DNA of 64,000 nt from Pseudomonas schmalbachii (GTDB lineage: Bacteria > Pseudomonadota > Gammaproteobacteria > Pseudomonadales > Pseudomonadaceae), in the NCBI RefSeq assembly GCF_017589465.1, contig NZ_JAELYA010000007.1:248001-312000 (forward strand), written 5' to 3'. The notes under the pieces were generated by a model. That model ran no database searches and was not told where the DNA came from. It worked only from the letters and a program-made list of their open reading frames with translations. Positions 1-9,674 of the stretch are shown in pieces. Within the stretch, counting starts at the first letter, position 1. Every line of letters begins with the position of its first letter. Both the position numbers and the translations under genes were made by a program.

Positions 1-1
1 G

Positions 2-406
2 ACGGCCCACGATGCCGCCACCCACGAGGAAAGCATCGCCGAGAACAAGTACGACACCCTGGGGCTGGAGGCGTCCTACCTGGCTGCCGGGCAGGCGCGC
101 CGGGTCGAGGAAATCCGCCTGGCCCTGGCGACGCTGCAGAATCTGATCCTGCGCGACTACGACGACCAGCTCGGCATCCAGCCCAGCGCCCTGGTCGAAC
201 TGGCCACTCGCGACGGCCAGAGCAAATGGGTATTCCTCGGCCCCGACGCTGCCGGCCTGAAGGTTCATCTGGAGGGCGTGGAAATACTCGTCATCACCCC
301 GCGCTCACCGCTGGGCAGCGGCCTGTTGAGCCTGCACCCCGGCGATGAGCTGGAGGTGGGCTCGGGTAGCGCGCGGCAGCTCTATGAAATCATCGACGCC
401 CGCTGA
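2..406 (+). CDS. GreA/GreB-like C-terminal domain protein (3' part only)
   Basis: This is an open frame running in from the left edge and stopping at TGA 404-406, giving 134 residues of a longer protein. The N-terminal visible part is a helical hairpin (HEESIAENKYDTLGLEASYL, then a QARRVEEIRLAL helix). The C-terminal half resembles the FKBP-like domain of transcript cleavage factors, with the SPLGSGLL and PGDELEV signature that corresponds to the SP-ArgxLLGK region of GreA. Pseudomonas genomes carry a GreA/B-like protein of this kind near purC. I infer an RNA-polymerase secondary-channel factor, but the N-terminal tip that would carry the acidic residues is off the window. Confidence 0.65.
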   Translation, partial: TAHDAATHEESIAENKYDTLGLEASYLAAGQARRVEEIRLALATLQNLILRDYDDQLGIQPSALVELATRDGQSKWVFLGPDAAGLKVHLEGVEILVITPRSPLGSGLLSLHPGDELEVGSGSARQLYEIIDAR

Positions 407-415
407 ATTGCGGCA

Positions 416-1495
416 TCAGCGAGCATCGTCCGTCGCGTCGCTCCTGCGGTCGATCACGTCGAACGCCGCGCTGACCCTGTCCCGCCCGCCGCTCTTGGCC
501 GCGTAGAGCGCACGGTCGGCCTCCTTGAGCCAGGCGCAGGCATCGGTCTGATAGGGGCTGTAGGAGGCGATACCGATACTCAGACTCACCGCCAGCCCGG
601 GCTCCAGTTCGTACTTGGCGCGGGCGAATGCCTGGCGCAGCCGCTCCATGATGTCCACCGCCATCGCTTCGCTGGTATCCGGCAGGATCACGCAGAACTC
701 GTCGCCACCGTAGCGCCCCGCGCTGTCGGTCTCGCGCAGCGACACCCGGAGGATCTGGCTCAGCTGCGTGAGAACCAGGTCGCCGATGACATGGCCATAG
801 CCATCGTTGATGGTCTTGAAATGGTCGATATCGATCAGCGCGATGGTCGCCCGCCGATGCAGGTGCCGGCAGCGGTCGAATTCGCTATCCAGCTGCGCCA
901 TCCACGACGCGTGGTTCAGCAGCCCGGTGAGACTGTCGGTGCGACTGACCGTCCGCAGCACCTGCTTGTGCTCGTGCAGCTTGGTCGCCAGCCGGTAGCT
1001 CACCCAGCCGACCATCAGCGGGTACAGCACCAGCATCGGCAGACAGGCATAGACCTGCAGCGGCGTCACGTCCTGATTGAAGGCCAGTGGGAATACCAGC
1101 AGGGACAACAGAATCCCCGCGCCCTGCGCCAGCGTCCCCTTCAGGAAGAAGCGCAGACCGCCCGCGGCGATGTTGTTCATGGCCATCATCGCCAGCACGG
1201 TAACGGTCGGCAGCGGATTGAACTGCATGGCCCCCGCCCAGAACCCACCGAACACCGAATCGATCAACAGATTGCGCCGCTCCGCCTGGAACGGCGTCTT
1301 CGACAGACGGGACACCTGGAAGGCCACGTGCGGCCAGACGAAACCGTTGAAAACCAGCAGCGCCCAGACCCAGCTCGGTACCTGCAGCGGGTACATGGCC
1401 GCCAGCACGCAGAAGAACCCCACCCCAAGGCCAACAGCCCGCGGCAGATAGATTCGCCTCGCGAACGACACCCCCTTTCCCGCCCGGATCTCCAT
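416..1495 (-). CDS. MASE2-domain diguanylate cyclase
   Basis: A 359-residue inner-membrane protein predicted to make cyclic di-GMP from two GTP. Residues about 10-170 are a MASE2-type membrane sensor with several hydrophobic segments, as in the AdrA/DgcC family. Residues about 185-345 form the cyclase domain. The active-site GGDEF is intact at 263-267, and an RETD inhibitory I-site lies five residues upstream at 254-257, so product inhibition is expected. The gene is convergent with the GreA-like gene (9-base gap) and downstream of tRNA-Ser. No EAL domain is attached. The input signal is unknown. Confidence 0.93.
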   Translation of the reverse strand: MEIRAGKGVSFARRIYLPRAVGLGVGFFCVLAAMYPLQVPSWVWALLVFNGFVWPHVAFQVSRLSKTPFQAERRNLLIDSVFGGFWAGAMQFNPLPTVTVLAMMAMNNIAAGGLRFFLKGTLAQGAGILLSLLVFPLAFNQDVTPLQVYACLPMLVLYPLMVGWVSYRLATKLHEHKQVLRTVSRTDSLTGLLNHASWMAQLDSEFDRCRHLHRRATIALIDIDHFKTINDGYGHVIGDLVLTQLSQILRVSLRETDSAGRYGGDEFCVILPDTSEAMAVDIMERLRQAFARAKYELEPGLAVSLSIGIASYSPYQTDACAWLKEADRALYAAKSGGRDRVSAAFDVIDRRSDATDDAR

Positions 1496-1590
1496 GTGTA
1501 CTGCCCCAAGACTTCACATGACCAAGCCAAGGACCTTAGCAGATCGGCGGTGTTACGCCCATGAGCGGCAAATCGCGGGCACGGAAAAGC

Positions 1591-1624
1591 AAAACCCCCC
1601 GATTCCTTGCGGAATCGGGGGCTT
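1591..1624 (-). terminator. Intrinsic terminator of tRNA-Ser
   Basis: Read on the minus strand, a 10-11 bp GC-rich stem (CCCCGATTCC / GGAATCGGGG, four-base loop TTGC/GCAA) is followed by TTTT. It lies directly downstream of the tRNA gene. Confidence 0.85.
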
Positions 1625-1632
1625 CTATGTAG

Positions 1633-1722
1633 TGGCGGAGAGATAGGGATTTGAACCCTAGGAGCCATTGCTGACTCAACGGATTTCGAATCCGTCCCGT
1701 TCGACCACTCCGGCATCTCTCC
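1633..1722 (-). tRNA. serU: tRNA-Ser (anticodon CGA)
   Basis: The 90-nt minus-strand gene has acceptor arms GGAGAGA / TCTCTCC, an encoded CCA, the long variable arm typical of serine tRNAs, a T-loop GTTCAAATC and anticodon loop TTCGAAA, so the anticodon is CGA and it reads UCG. A TATCAT -10-like hexamer (1734-1739) and a GC-rich discriminator lie just upstream, fitting a stable-RNA promoter. Confidence 0.96.
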
Positions 1723-1816
1723 GTGCGGCGCGCATGATAACAGCTCGAATGCCGAAGGCGAAGCCCTCTTTTGGAATTTTTCGCGTGCTATCAGGCGCTT
1801 GCGTGCATTGACCGGA

Positions 1817-2527
1817 TTACAGCGGTACGCCGATGCGGCGAGCCACTTCTTCGTAGCCTTCGATCACGTCGCCGAGACCCTGGCGGAAGCGGTCCTTGTC
1901 CAGCTTCTTGCGGGTTTCCTTGTCCCACAGGCGGCAGCCGTCCGGGCTGAATTCGTCGCCGAGGACGATCTGGCCGTGGAACACGCCGAATTCCAGCTTG
2001 AAGTCCACCAGCATCAGGCCGGCGTCGTCGAACAGCTTGCCCAGCACTTCGTTGACCTTGAAGGAGTAGGCCTTCATCTGTGCCAGTTGTTCGAGGGTCG
2101 CCCAGCCGAAGGCCTGGACGTGGGATTCGTTGATGAACGGATCGCCAAGGGCGTCGTTCTTCAGGAACAGTTCGAAGGTCGGCGGGTTGAGCTGGATGCC
2201 CTCTTCCACGCCCAGGCGGCGCACCAGGCTGCCGGCGGCGTAGTTGCGCACCACGCACTCCACCGGAATCATGGCGAGCTTCTTGACCAGCACTTCGTTG
2301 TCCGCCAGCAGTTTGTCGAACTGGGTGGGAATGCCGGCAGCTTCGAGTTTCTGCATGATGAAGGCATTGAACTTGTTGTTCACCATGCCCTTGCGGTCGA
2401 GCTGCTCGATGCGCTTGCCGTCGAACGCCGAGGTGTCGTTGCGGAACAGCAGGACGAGACGGTCAGCGTCGTCGGTGGTGTAAACCGATTTGGCTTTGCC
2501 GTGATAAAGTTCTTCGCGTTTTTCCAT
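1817..2527 (-). CDS. purC: Phosphoribosylaminoimidazole-succinocarboxamide synthase
   Basis: A 236-residue SAICAR synthetase: it joins CAIR and aspartate with ATP in step eight of purine biosynthesis (cytosol). The protein begins [16 protein letters not shown] and carries the ATP-site [10 protein letters not shown] region and the substrate-binding VVRNYAAGS motif near residue 95. The length matches the short bacterial PurC family. It is downstream of the MBL hydrolase gene (33-base gap) and of bamC and dapA in the same direction, an arrangement conserved in Pseudomonas. Confidence 0.98.
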   Translation of the reverse strand: MEKREELYHGKAKSVYTTDDADRLVLLFRNDTSAFDGKRIEQLDRKGMVNNKFNAFIMQKLEAAGIPTQFDKLLADNEVLVKKLAMIPVECVVRNYAAGSLVRRLGVEEGIQLNPPTFELFLKNDALGDPFINESHVQAFGWATLEQLAQMKAYSFKVNEVLGKLFDDAGLMLVDFKLEFGVFHGQIVLGDEFSPDGCRLWDKETRKKLDKDRFRQGLGDVIEGYEEVARRIGVPL

Positions 2528-2560
2528 GATGGGCTCCGCTTGCTTGAATATCTGTGGGGC

Positions 2561-3319
2561 TCAGGCGATTTCGCACCAGTCCAGCCCCGAATGCTGATCG
2601 GCTACCTGCAGCCAGTCCGGGTCGCACCCGAGGGTGTCGACGAAACATTGCCGGGCCAGCTGCGGCGAGTTGTTCTTTTCGCTGAGATGCGCCAGCACCA
2701 GGTGCTGCATGTCCTCCCAGCCCAGCTGCGCCACCAGTTCGGCGGCCTGCCGGTTGTTCAAATGTCCCCACTGGCCGCCCACGCGGGCTTTCAGGGGGTA
2801 GGGATACGGGCCACGGGCAAGCATGTCGCTATCGTGATTGGCCTCGATCATCAACGCATCGACGCCACGATAGCACTCCAGCACTTCCGGTGTGGCGGCA
2901 CCCAGATCAGTGAGCAAACCGAAGCGTCGCCGGCCATCGGAAAACACGTACTGGAGTGGTTCGCGGGCATCGTGCGGGACGCCGATCGCCGTCACTTCCA
3001 GCCCTCCGAGAACCAGTTCGTCCCCCGATTGCAGCAATCCCTGTGGCTGCAATGGCTTGCGCAAGCCCTGCAGGGTTCCGGCGCTCAGGTATACGGGAAT
3101 CTGGTAATGCCGGGCGAGCAGTTCGACGCCATGGACATGATCGCTATGTTCGTGCGTCACCAGTATCGCATCCAGCTCGCCAGGTTCGAGACCCAGGCGA
3201 GCCAGACGCTTGATGGTTTCACGCAGAGGAAAACCGCAGTCGATCAGTAACCGGGTGTCAGAACTGCTCACCAAGGCCGAATTGCCCCGGCTTCCGCTCC
3301 CCAGGACCGCGAAGTGCAT
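2561..3319 (-). CDS. MBL-fold metallo-hydrolase (YycJ/VicX-like)
   Basis: A 252-residue metallo-beta-lactamase-fold protein. The zinc motif [10 protein letters not shown] sits near residues 54-63, with further ligands in ANHDSDM and the C-terminal LAHLSEKN. The N-terminus [13 protein letters not shown] is typical of the YycJ/WalJ group. Substrate is unknown; family members are proposed 5'-3' exonuclease-like or phosphodiesterase enzymes. The first 62 bases overlap the 3' end of bamC in another frame, and the family-like N-terminus argues that this overlapping start is real. Confidence 0.9.
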   Translation of the reverse strand: MHFAVLGSGSRGNSALVSSSDTRLLIDCGFPLRETIKRLARLGLEPGELDAILVTHEHSDHVHGVELLARHYQIPVYLSAGTLQGLRKPLQPQGLLQSGDELVLGGLEVTAIGVPHDAREPLQYVFSDGRRRFGLLTDLGAATPEVLECYRGVDALMIEANHDSDMLARGPYPYPLKARVGGQWGHLNNRQAAELVAQLGWEDMQHLVLAHLSEKNNSPQLARQCFVDTLGCDPDWLQVADQHSGLDWCEIA

Positions 3320-4448
3320 TCCGCATACTCTCCTGGAGTTTTTCCAGCACGCTCTGCGCGACGTCAGCCGGCGCGGAGGTGTTGATATCTTTGTCGACGG
3401 TGATCTGCACGGTGTTGGCGACGCTGGTCAGGCGAACCTGATAGCGCTTGGCACCGGCCTCTTCCTCTTCCTTGCTCTTCTCGCCACCACCGAACATGCG
3501 GCTGAAGAAACCAGGCTTGTCTTCTTCCGGCTTTTTCGCCCCTTCGGCGATGTTGACGTAGTAGACGCCGAGGCTGCGGTTGAGGTCGTCGACACGAATG
3601 TCGGCGCTGTCCAGGGCGCGGCCAACGCTGACCCACGCGCGATCGAAGTCGGAATCCAGGGTCAGTACCGGGTTGCCGCTACCGTCCTTGCCCAGCGATA
3701 CGCTGCCGGGGGTGTCGTAGGTCGAGTGTGCCGCGAGCAGGGAGACGGAACCGCCCTTCTCGGCACTGGTGGTCATGCTCGCCAGCATTTCGTCGAGCAG
3801 CGCAGCGTCGAGACTCGGCGCGGCGGGCTTGGACGGCCACTCCTGCTCCACCGAACTGCCGCTCGGGCGGGTCTGGCTGAGGACGTAGACTTCGCTGGTG
3901 TTGCTCTGCACACCGGGCTCGATGCGGACGCGCACCCGCGCCTCGTTGGCCGCGTCGGCTTCCGCGGAGCGGTTGCCGAGGCGCCGGGCCAGCGGTGCGG
4001 AGAGCTGGCTGAGCGGCTGCCAGCGGGTGGTGAATTCGCCGGTTTGCGGGCGCTCGTCGGCAATCGCGAAACCGTTTTCCTGGAAGAATTGCTGGGCCAC
4101 CGGCCAGACTTCCGCCGGCGGACGCTGGGCCACGAGCCAGCGCGAGTCGCCGCTCTTCTGCAGGCTGAATTCACTGACTTCGCCGGAGCTGGCCAGCGGA
4201 GTCGGTCGCGGTACTTCGAACTCGCCTTCCTTCGCATGCGTGTCGGCGACGTTCATCGGCACCGGCAGCAGCGGATCGAGCGGTTTGCTCTGCATACCTT
4301 CCGGCACCTGCATCGGTGCGGTCTGGCGGGCATTGAGGTAGTCATCGCCGCGGTCGCGGAAGTAACCTTCCGGCCCCCACAGCCAGCCGCAGCCGGAGGT
4401 ATTGCCGATAACCAGGGCGAGCGCAGTCAGTCCTGCCAGTCGCTTCAT
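3258..4448 (-). CDS. bamC: Outer membrane assembly lipoprotein BamC (NlpB-like)
   Basis: A 396-residue lipoprotein of the beta-barrel assembly machinery, anchored in the outer membrane. I chose ATG 4448 because it gives a short signal peptide ([16 protein letters not shown]) ending in a lipobox-like TSGC and has GGAG nearby. The N-terminal lasso-like [20 protein letters not shown], which binds BamD in E. coli, is conserved. Two helix-grip-type domains follow. A low-complexity acidic linker ([20 protein letters not shown]) lies near residue 330. It is 17 bases downstream of dapA, as in many gammaproteobacteria. Confidence 0.93.
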   Translation of the reverse strand: MKRLAGLTALALVIGNTSGCGWLWGPEGYFRDRGDDYLNARQTAPMQVPEGMQSKPLDPLLPVPMNVADTHAKEGEFEVPRPTPLASSGEVSEFSLQKSGDSRWLVAQRPPAEVWPVAQQFFQENGFAIADERPQTGEFTTRWQPLSQLSAPLARRLGNRSAEADAANEARVRVRIEPGVQSNTSEVYVLSQTRPSGSSVEQEWPSKPAAPSLDAALLDEMLASMTTSAEKGGSVSLLAAHSTYDTPGSVSLGKDGSGNPVLTLDSDFDRAWVSVGRALDSADIRVDDLNRSLGVYYVNIAEGAKKPEEDKPGFFSRMFGGGEKSKEEEEAGAKRYQVRLTSVANTVQITVDKDINTSAPADVAQSVLEKLQESMRNALRGPGERKPGQFGLGEQF

Positions 4449-4465
4449 GCGAGGGAGCTCCTTGA

Positions 4466-5344
4466 TCAAGCCAGCACGCCGGTCTGGCGCATAGCCTGAC
4501 GCAGCGGTTCCTGGCAACGCGGGCTTAGCCAGGTCAGCGGCAGGCGGATGCCTTCGGGAATCAGCCCCATTTCGTGCAGGGCCCACTTCACCGGGATCGG
4601 GTTGGATTCGATGAACAGCGCCTTGTGCAGCGGCATCAGGCGGTCATTGATCGCACGGGCTTCGGCGGCGTCACCGCGCATGGCGGCGGCGCACAGGTTG
4701 CTCATGGCGCGCGGGGCGACGTTGGCGGTCACCGAGATGTTGCCGCGACCACCCATCAGCATCAGCTCGACGGCAGTGGCGTCATCGCCGGAATAGACCA
4801 GGAAGTCCTTGCCGACGCGGTCCAGCACTTCCTTGCCGCGCTGCAGGTCGCCGGTGGCTTCCTTGATGCCGATGATGTTCTGCACCTTGGACAGGCGCTC
4901 GACGGTTTCCGGCAGCATGTCGCAGGCGGTACGGCCGGGCACGTTGTAGAGGATCTGCGGGATCGCCACGGTTTCGGCGATATGGCGGAAATGCTGGTAC
5001 AGGCCTTCCTGGGTCGGCTTGTTGTAGTACGGCGTCACCAGCAGGCAGGCGTCCGCGCCACCGCTCTTGGCGGCTTCGGTCAGCTCCACGGCTTCGCGGG
5101 TGGAATTGGCGCCGGTACCGGCGATTACCGGAATGCGACCATTGACCTGGTCAACCACGCGACGGATGACTTCCAGGTGCTCGCTCACGTCGAGAGTGGC
5201 CGATTCGCCCGTGGTGCCGACCGCTACGATGGCATTGGTGCCTTCCTGCAGGTGGAAGTCCACCAGCTTCGCGAGGCTGTCCCAATCCAGTCGACCCTGA
5301 GCATCGAAGGGGGTGACCAGCGCCACCATACTGCCCGCAATCAT
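4466..5344 (-). CDS. dapA: 4-hydroxy-tetrahydrodipicolinate synthase
   Basis: A 292-residue class I aldolase that condenses pyruvate with aspartate semialdehyde in the lysine/diaminopimelate pathway. The start [14 protein letters not shown] at 5344 gives the canonical family length; the frame stays open upstream but without family similarity. Key elements are GTTGES (substrate site), the tyrosine of [11 protein letters not shown] and the Schiff-base lysine in [10 protein letters not shown] near residue 161. It heads a dapA-bamC-MBL-purC gene string and is divergent from the gcvR-like gene. Confidence 0.97.
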   Translation of the reverse strand: MIAGSMVALVTPFDAQGRLDWDSLAKLVDFHLQEGTNAIVAVGTTGESATLDVSEHLEVIRRVVDQVNGRIPVIAGTGANSTREAVELTEAAKSGGADACLLVTPYYNKPTQEGLYQHFRHIAETVAIPQILYNVPGRTACDMLPETVERLSKVQNIIGIKEATGDLQRGKEVLDRVGKDFLVYSGDDATAVELMLMGGRGNISVTANVAPRAMSNLCAAAMRGDAAEARAINDRLMPLHKALFIESNPIPVKWALHEMGLIPEGIRLPLTWLSPRCQEPLRQAMRQTGVLA

Positions 5345-5526
5345 GCAACCGCTCCTGCCGGAAAAAGAAAGGAGTAATGGTACTGTTGCCACCTGCCTTG
5401 CACAAGCGAAGAGCGGTGCCCGGCGCATCGCTCCGAACGTGCCAGTCATTCCCCTCTTGGGCGCTTTTCGCTACCCTTTCCCTTTTGTCGATGCGGCCCG
5501 TCTGGCCGCCCTTCCAGGAATGCTGC

Positions 5527-6084
5527 ATGGCCACCTCCCACCCTCGTGAACAATTCCTCCTGATCAGCGCACTGGGCGCCAACCCGATGGAGCTGACCAG
5601 CGTGCTCTGCCGCACCTGCGTCGATAACCGCTGCTCGGTGATCAGCAGCCGCCTGACGCGCCACGGGGAGTTCAGTGCTCTGGTGCTGCAGGTATCCGGC
5701 AGCTGGGATGCCCTGGCGCGCCTGGAAGGCGGTCTGCCGGCCCTGGCCAAGCGTCTCGGCTTCACCCTCAGCGTCACCCGCAGCAACGCCCATGTCAGCC
5801 GCGCCCAGGCCCTGCCCTACGTGGCCTATGTCAGCGCGGTATACCGCCCGGACATCCTCAACGAGCTGTGCCAGTTCTTCATCGATCACAACATCGAGCT
5901 GGAAAACCTCACCTGCGACACCTACCAGGCGCCGCACACCGGCACCAGCATGCTCAACGCGACCATCACCGTGACCCTGCCGGCCGGCACGCAGATCAGT
6001 TGGCTGCGCGACCAGTTCCTCGACTTCGCCGACGCACTGAACCTGGATGCGCTGATCGAGCCCTGGCGCCCGCAGCATCCCTAA
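5527..6084 (+). CDS. GcvR-like ACT-domain regulator
   Basis: A 185-residue protein with two ACT domains (about 9-85 and 92-170), like the glycine cleavage system transcriptional repressor GcvR. ATG 5527 is preferred over upstream frame extension because the ACT fold begins directly with EQFLLISALGANPMELTSVL. In E. coli GcvR acts by binding the activator GcvA; here the partner is unknown. It is divergent from dapA and 10 bases upstream of bcp, with which it is probably cotranscribed. Confidence 0.88.
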   Translation: MATSHPREQFLLISALGANPMELTSVLCRTCVDNRCSVISSRLTRHGEFSALVLQVSGSWDALARLEGGLPALAKRLGFTLSVTRSNAHVSRAQALPYVAYVSAVYRPDILNELCQFFIDHNIELENLTCDTYQAPHTGTSMLNATITVTLPAGTQISWLRDQFLDFADALNLDALIEPWRPQHP

Positions 6085-6094
6085 GGAGAATCCC

Positions 6095-6568
6095 ATGCCG
6101 GTATCGATCGACCAGCCCGTCAGTGACTTCCAGGCCCAGGCCACCAGCGGCCAGCAGGTTCAGCTTTCCGCCCTGAAGGGCCAGCAGGTCGTGCTGTACT
6201 TCTACCCGAAGGACAGCACCCCGGGCTGCACCACCGAAGGCCAGGGTTTCCGCGACCAGTATCCGGCCTTCCAGAAGGCCAACACTGTAGTCTTCGGCGT
6301 CTCCCGCGACGGCCTGAAATCCCACGAGAACTTCAAGTGCAAGCAGGAGTTCCCCTTCGAACTGATCAGCGACAAGGACGAAGCCCTGTGCCAGCTGTTC
6401 GACGTGATCAAGCTGAAGAAGCTCTACGGCAAGGAATACATGGGCATCGACCGCAGCACCTTCCTCATCGACAAGGACGGCGTGCTGCGCCAGGAGTGGC
6501 GCGGCGTGAAGGTCCCCGGTCATGTCGAGGCGGTGCTCGCCGCGGCGCAGGCGCTGAACCAGCGCTGA
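6095..6568 (+). CDS. bcp: Thioredoxin-dependent thiol peroxidase (BCP/PrxQ)
   Basis: A 157-residue peroxiredoxin reducing H2O2 and organic peroxides. The peroxidatic cysteine is C45 in PKDSTPGCTTEGQGF. The position five residues later, a resolving cysteine in E. coli Bcp, is glutamine here (Q50), so the enzyme must use a different resolving thiol or a 1-Cys mechanism. A clear ribosome site (AAGGAG) precedes the ATG. A bidirectional terminator follows. Confidence 0.95.
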   Translation: MPVSIDQPVSDFQAQATSGQQVQLSALKGQQVVLYFYPKDSTPGCTTEGQGFRDQYPAFQKANTVVFGVSRDGLKSHENFKCKQEFPFELISDKDEALCQLFDVIKLKKLYGKEYMGIDRSTFLIDKDGVLRQEWRGVKVPGHVEAVLAAAQALNQR

Positions 6569-6582
6569 AACCGGGCAGGATG

Positions 6583-6617
6583 AAAAAGGCCGCTGATAGA
6601 TAGCGGCCTTTTTCATT
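6583..6617. terminator. Bidirectional terminator between bcp and perM
   Basis: A hairpin with stem AAAAAGGCCGCT / AGCGGCCTTTTT gives U-tracts on both strands and separates two convergent genes. Confidence 0.9.
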
Positions 6618-6618
6618 T

Positions 6619-7692
6619 TCACATCATGGGGCTGACCTGCGGCTCCGGATGCTGCGGCCAGGCGTCCAGCACCGCCTTGACCAGGGTCGCCAGCGGAATC
6701 GCGAAGAACACGCCCCAGAAGCCCCACAGCCCGCCAAACAGCAGCACCGCGCAGATGATCGCCACCGGATGCAGGTTGACTGCTTCGGAGAACAGCAGCG
6801 GCACCAGCACGTTGCCATCCAGCGCCTGGATGATCGCGTGGGCCGCCATCAGGTAGATGAACTGGTCGCTCCAGCCCCACTGGAACAGGCCGATCAGCGC
6901 CACCGGCACGGTCACCACCACCGCGCCGATATACGGCACCACCACCGACAGCCCGACCAGCAGTGCCAGCAGCGCGGCGTAGTTGAGGCCGAGCACGGCG
7001 AAGGCGATATAGGTCGCCACACCGGTGATGAAGATCTCGATGACCTTGCCGCGAATGTAGTTGGCGATCTGCTGGTTCATCTCGGCCCAGACCAGCTTCA
7101 TCAGCCCCCGCTCCCGCGGCAGGTAGCGGCGGAACCAGTGATAGAAGCGGCTGCGGTCCTTGAGGAAGAAGAACACCAGGATCGGCACCAGCACCAGGTA
7201 GATCATGATGTTCACCAGCACCGGCAGGCCGGACAGGGAGAAGGTCAGCGCCCACTGGCCGAGCTCGCCGAGCTCGCTGCGCGCGGCCTCGATCAGCCGC
7301 AGCACCTGCTCTTCGGTAATCATCGCGGGATAGCGCTCCGGCAGCATCAGCAGCACCGACTGCCACTCGCCGAGCATTCGCGGCAACTCGTTGAACAGGG
7401 TGAACAGCTGCTTCCAGATCAGCGGCACCAGCACCAGCAGGAACACCGCCAGCAGCCCGAGGAACAGCGAATAGACCAGCCACACGGCGAACAGGTGCGG
7501 AATCCTGAAGCGCTGCAGCACACCCACCAGGCCCTGGATCAGGAAGGCGATCACGATGGCCGCCAGCACCGGCGCAAGCATGCCGCCGAAGGCCAGCACG
7601 ACGGAAAAACCAAGCACCAGGATGATCGCCAGCACCACCGCTTCCTCGTCGGAGAAGTAGCGCTGCATCCAGTCCTGCAAAACCTTGAGCAT
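6619..7692 (-). CDS. perM: AI-2E/PerM family permease
   Basis: A 357-residue polytopic inner-membrane protein of the AI-2E transporter/PerM (UPF0118) family, with about seven hydrophobic segments, two near the N-terminus and the rest from residue 150 on. ATG 7692 is chosen since it opens MLKVLQDWMQRYFSDEEAV, the family N-terminus. The substrate is not established: relatives are proposed autoinducer-2 exporters or Na+/H+ antiporters. It is 49 bases downstream of the TusA-like gene. Confidence 0.88.
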   Translation of the reverse strand: MLKVLQDWMQRYFSDEEAVVLAIILVLGFSVVLAFGGMLAPVLAAIVIAFLIQGLVGVLQRFRIPHLFAVWLVYSLFLGLLAVFLLVLVPLIWKQLFTLFNELPRMLGEWQSVLLMLPERYPAMITEEQVLRLIEAARSELGELGQWALTFSLSGLPVLVNIMIYLVLVPILVFFFLKDRSRFYHWFRRYLPRERGLMKLVWAEMNQQIANYIRGKVIEIFITGVATYIAFAVLGLNYAALLALLVGLSVVVPYIGAVVVTVPVALIGLFQWGWSDQFIYLMAAHAIIQALDGNVLVPLLFSEAVNLHPVAIICAVLLFGGLWGFWGVFFAIPLATLVKAVLDAWPQHPEPQVSPMM

Positions 7693-7741
7693 CAGGGCAC
7701 CTGAGCGATGGATCGACGGGCTCGCCAACGAGCCCCGGTGA

Positions 7742-7993
7742 TTACTTCTTGCGCAACCAGTAGCGATAAACGCCCGCTTCGGCTTCCTCGCGCAGCAGGG
7801 TGTGACCCGCCAGCTCGGCGAAAGTGCGGAAATCGCGCTGCGAGCCGGCATCGGTGGCGATGACCTTCAGCACCGCACCGCTGGCCAGCCGATTGAGCTC
7901 CAGTTTGGCCTTCAGCAATGGCAACGGACAATTGAGACCGCTGGCATCCAGCTCCACGTCACAGGCAAGCTCGGGCGATTCGGATGGAGTCAT
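7742..7993 (-). CDS. TusA-like sulfurtransferase (PA1006-type)
   Basis: An 83-residue TusA/SirA-family protein with the signature GLNCPLPLLKAK; the CPxP cysteine (residue 22) would carry a persulfide. ATG 7993 begins MTPSESPELACDV, and the frame is open further upstream without family features. The PAO1 counterpart in this position, PA1006, has been linked to molybdenum cofactor homeostasis and nitrate respiration, so a sulfur-transfer role in cofactor maturation is the likely function; this is transferred from synteny. It is divergent from the BepA-like protease. Confidence 0.87.
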   Translation of the reverse strand: MTPSESPELACDVELDASGLNCPLPLLKAKLELNRLASGAVLKVIATDAGSQRDFRTFAELAGHTLLREEAEAGVYRYWLRKK

Positions 7994-8185
7994 CGAAAGT
8001 CTCCGGATGAGGGCGCTCAAGAATACAGAAGCCCAGCATAACCTGACCAGCCGGCCAGCTGCGCCCGGACGGACCGGCTGGCCGCCCCGCCGATTGCACC
8101 TGGCGTTGCGCCGCGCCCAACCTTCACTCGCGAGGTTCCGGCTCAGGCTGTAAAGTAAGGAACTTTCCCGCAACGAGCCCTGTAC

Positions 8186-9622
8186 ATGAAAGTACTGCGC
8201 CCAGCCCTGTTGACGCTTGCCTGCCTGCTGGCTTCGCCAGCGATGTCGGACGATCTGCCCTCCCTGGGCGATGCCAGTTCATCCATCGTCTCGCCGGAGC
8301 AGGAGTTTCAGCTCGGACGCGCCTGGCTGAGCATGCTGCGCAACCAGGTCGATGCGATCAGCGACCCGCAGATCAAGGACTTCGTCGAATCCAGCGTCTA
8401 CCGGCTGGCCGAGACCAGCGACCTGCAGGATCACCGCCTGGCCTTCATCCTGATCCGCGACAAGCAGATCAACGCCTTCGCCGCCCCCGGCGGGGTGATC
8501 GGCGTGAACGGCGGCCTGTTCATCTACGCCCAGACCGAAGGCGAATATGCCGGCGTGCTCGCCCACGAACTCGGCCACCTGAGCCAGCGCCACTTCGCCC
8601 GCGGCATCGAGGCCCAGCAGCGCATGCAGGTGCCGATGATGGCCGCCATGCTCGCCGGCATTGTCGCTGCCGCGGCGGGCGCCGGCGACGCGGGGATGGC
8701 GGCGATCGCCTCGACCCAGGCGGCGGCGATCCAGAGCCAGTTGCGCTTCTCCCGACAGAACGAACAGGAAGCCGACCGCGTGGGCGTGACCAACATGGTC
8801 CGCGCCGGCTACGACCCGCGCTCGATGCCCACCATGTTCGAGCGCCTGGCGCGACAGTACCGCTACGAAGGCAAGCCGCCGGAATTCCTGCTGACCCACC
8901 CGGTGACCGAGTCGCGTATCGCCGATACCCGCAACCGCGCCGAGCAGTATCCGAAGAGCGGCCGGGAAGATTCGCTGCGTTATCAACAGATGCGCGCCCG
9001 CCTGCAACTGCTGTTCGAGGAAACCCCGGGCATTGCCGGCAAGCGCTTCCGCGCCATGCTCGACGACAATCCCGGACTCGACGCCGCGCGCTATGGCCTG
9101 GCCCTGTCGCAGATTCGCATCGGCCAGCTCAACGAGGCGGACGGCAACCTCAAGCCCCTGCTCGCCAAGGCGCCCAACGATATCGCCTACAACCTCGCGC
9201 AGGTCGATCTCGACATCACGCGCAATCGCCTCAAGGAGGCCGATGACCGCGTCATGCGGCTGCTCAAGCAGTATCCGGACAGCTACCCGCTGATCCAGAC
9301 CCATGCCGATCTGCTGCTGAAAATGAACCGCGCGCAGGATGCCGAGAAGATTCTGACGAACCTCTCGCAGAAACGCTCGCTCGACCCGGACGTCTGGAGC
9401 CGACTGGCCGACGCCCGGACCATCAGTGGCAATGCCATCGGCGTCCATCAGGCGCGCGCCGAGTACTACGCCCTGACCGGCGACTACAAGCAGGCCATCG
9501 AGCAACTGGACTTCGCCAAGCGGCGCGCCGGCGGCAACTTCCAGCTCGCCGCCCGCCTGGATGCCCGCCAGCAGGAATTCCGCGAACAGGAAAGACTGCT
9601 GCAGCAGATGATGCGCGGCTAA
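8186..9622 (+). CDS. M48-family periplasmic metalloprotease with TPRs (BepA-like)
   Basis: A 478-residue secreted protease/chaperone of the outer-membrane assembly pathway. It has a signal peptide (residues 1 to about 22, cleavage after SPAMS), an M48 catalytic domain with zinc motif HELGH at 127-131 and the third-ligand glutamate region RQNEQEADRVG, and a C-terminal TPR-like helical region (about 290-470). The build matches BepA/YfgC, which degrades or assists misassembled LptD. The gene stands alone with a terminator directly after it. Confidence 0.9.
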   Translation: MKVLRPALLTLACLLASPAMSDDLPSLGDASSSIVSPEQEFQLGRAWLSMLRNQVDAISDPQIKDFVESSVYRLAETSDLQDHRLAFILIRDKQINAFAAPGGVIGVNGGLFIYAQTEGEYAGVLAHELGHLSQRHFARGIEAQQRMQVPMMAAMLAGIVAAAAGAGDAGMAAIASTQAAAIQSQLRFSRQNEQEADRVGVTNMVRAGYDPRSMPTMFERLARQYRYEGKPPEFLLTHPVTESRIADTRNRAEQYPKSGREDSLRYQQMRARLQLLFEETPGIAGKRFRAMLDDNPGLDAARYGLALSQIRIGQLNEADGNLKPLLAKAPNDIAYNLAQVDLDITRNRLKEADDRVMRLLKQYPDSYPLIQTHADLLLKMNRAQDAEKILTNLSQKRSLDPDVWSRLADARTISGNAIGVHQARAEYYALTGDYKQAIEQLDFAKRRAGGNFQLAARLDARQQEFREQERLLQQMMRG

Positions 9623-9629
9623 CCCCAGA

Positions 9630-9664
9630 AACAAAAAAGCCCGGCGAAAATGCCGGGCTTCTTC
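9630..9664. terminator. Bidirectional terminator between protease gene and nadA
   Basis: A hairpin with stem AAGCCCGGC / GCCGGGCTT is flanked by an A-run on one side and T-rich sequence on the other, between convergent genes. Confidence 0.85.
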
Positions 9665-9674
9665 ATTCAGGCCA

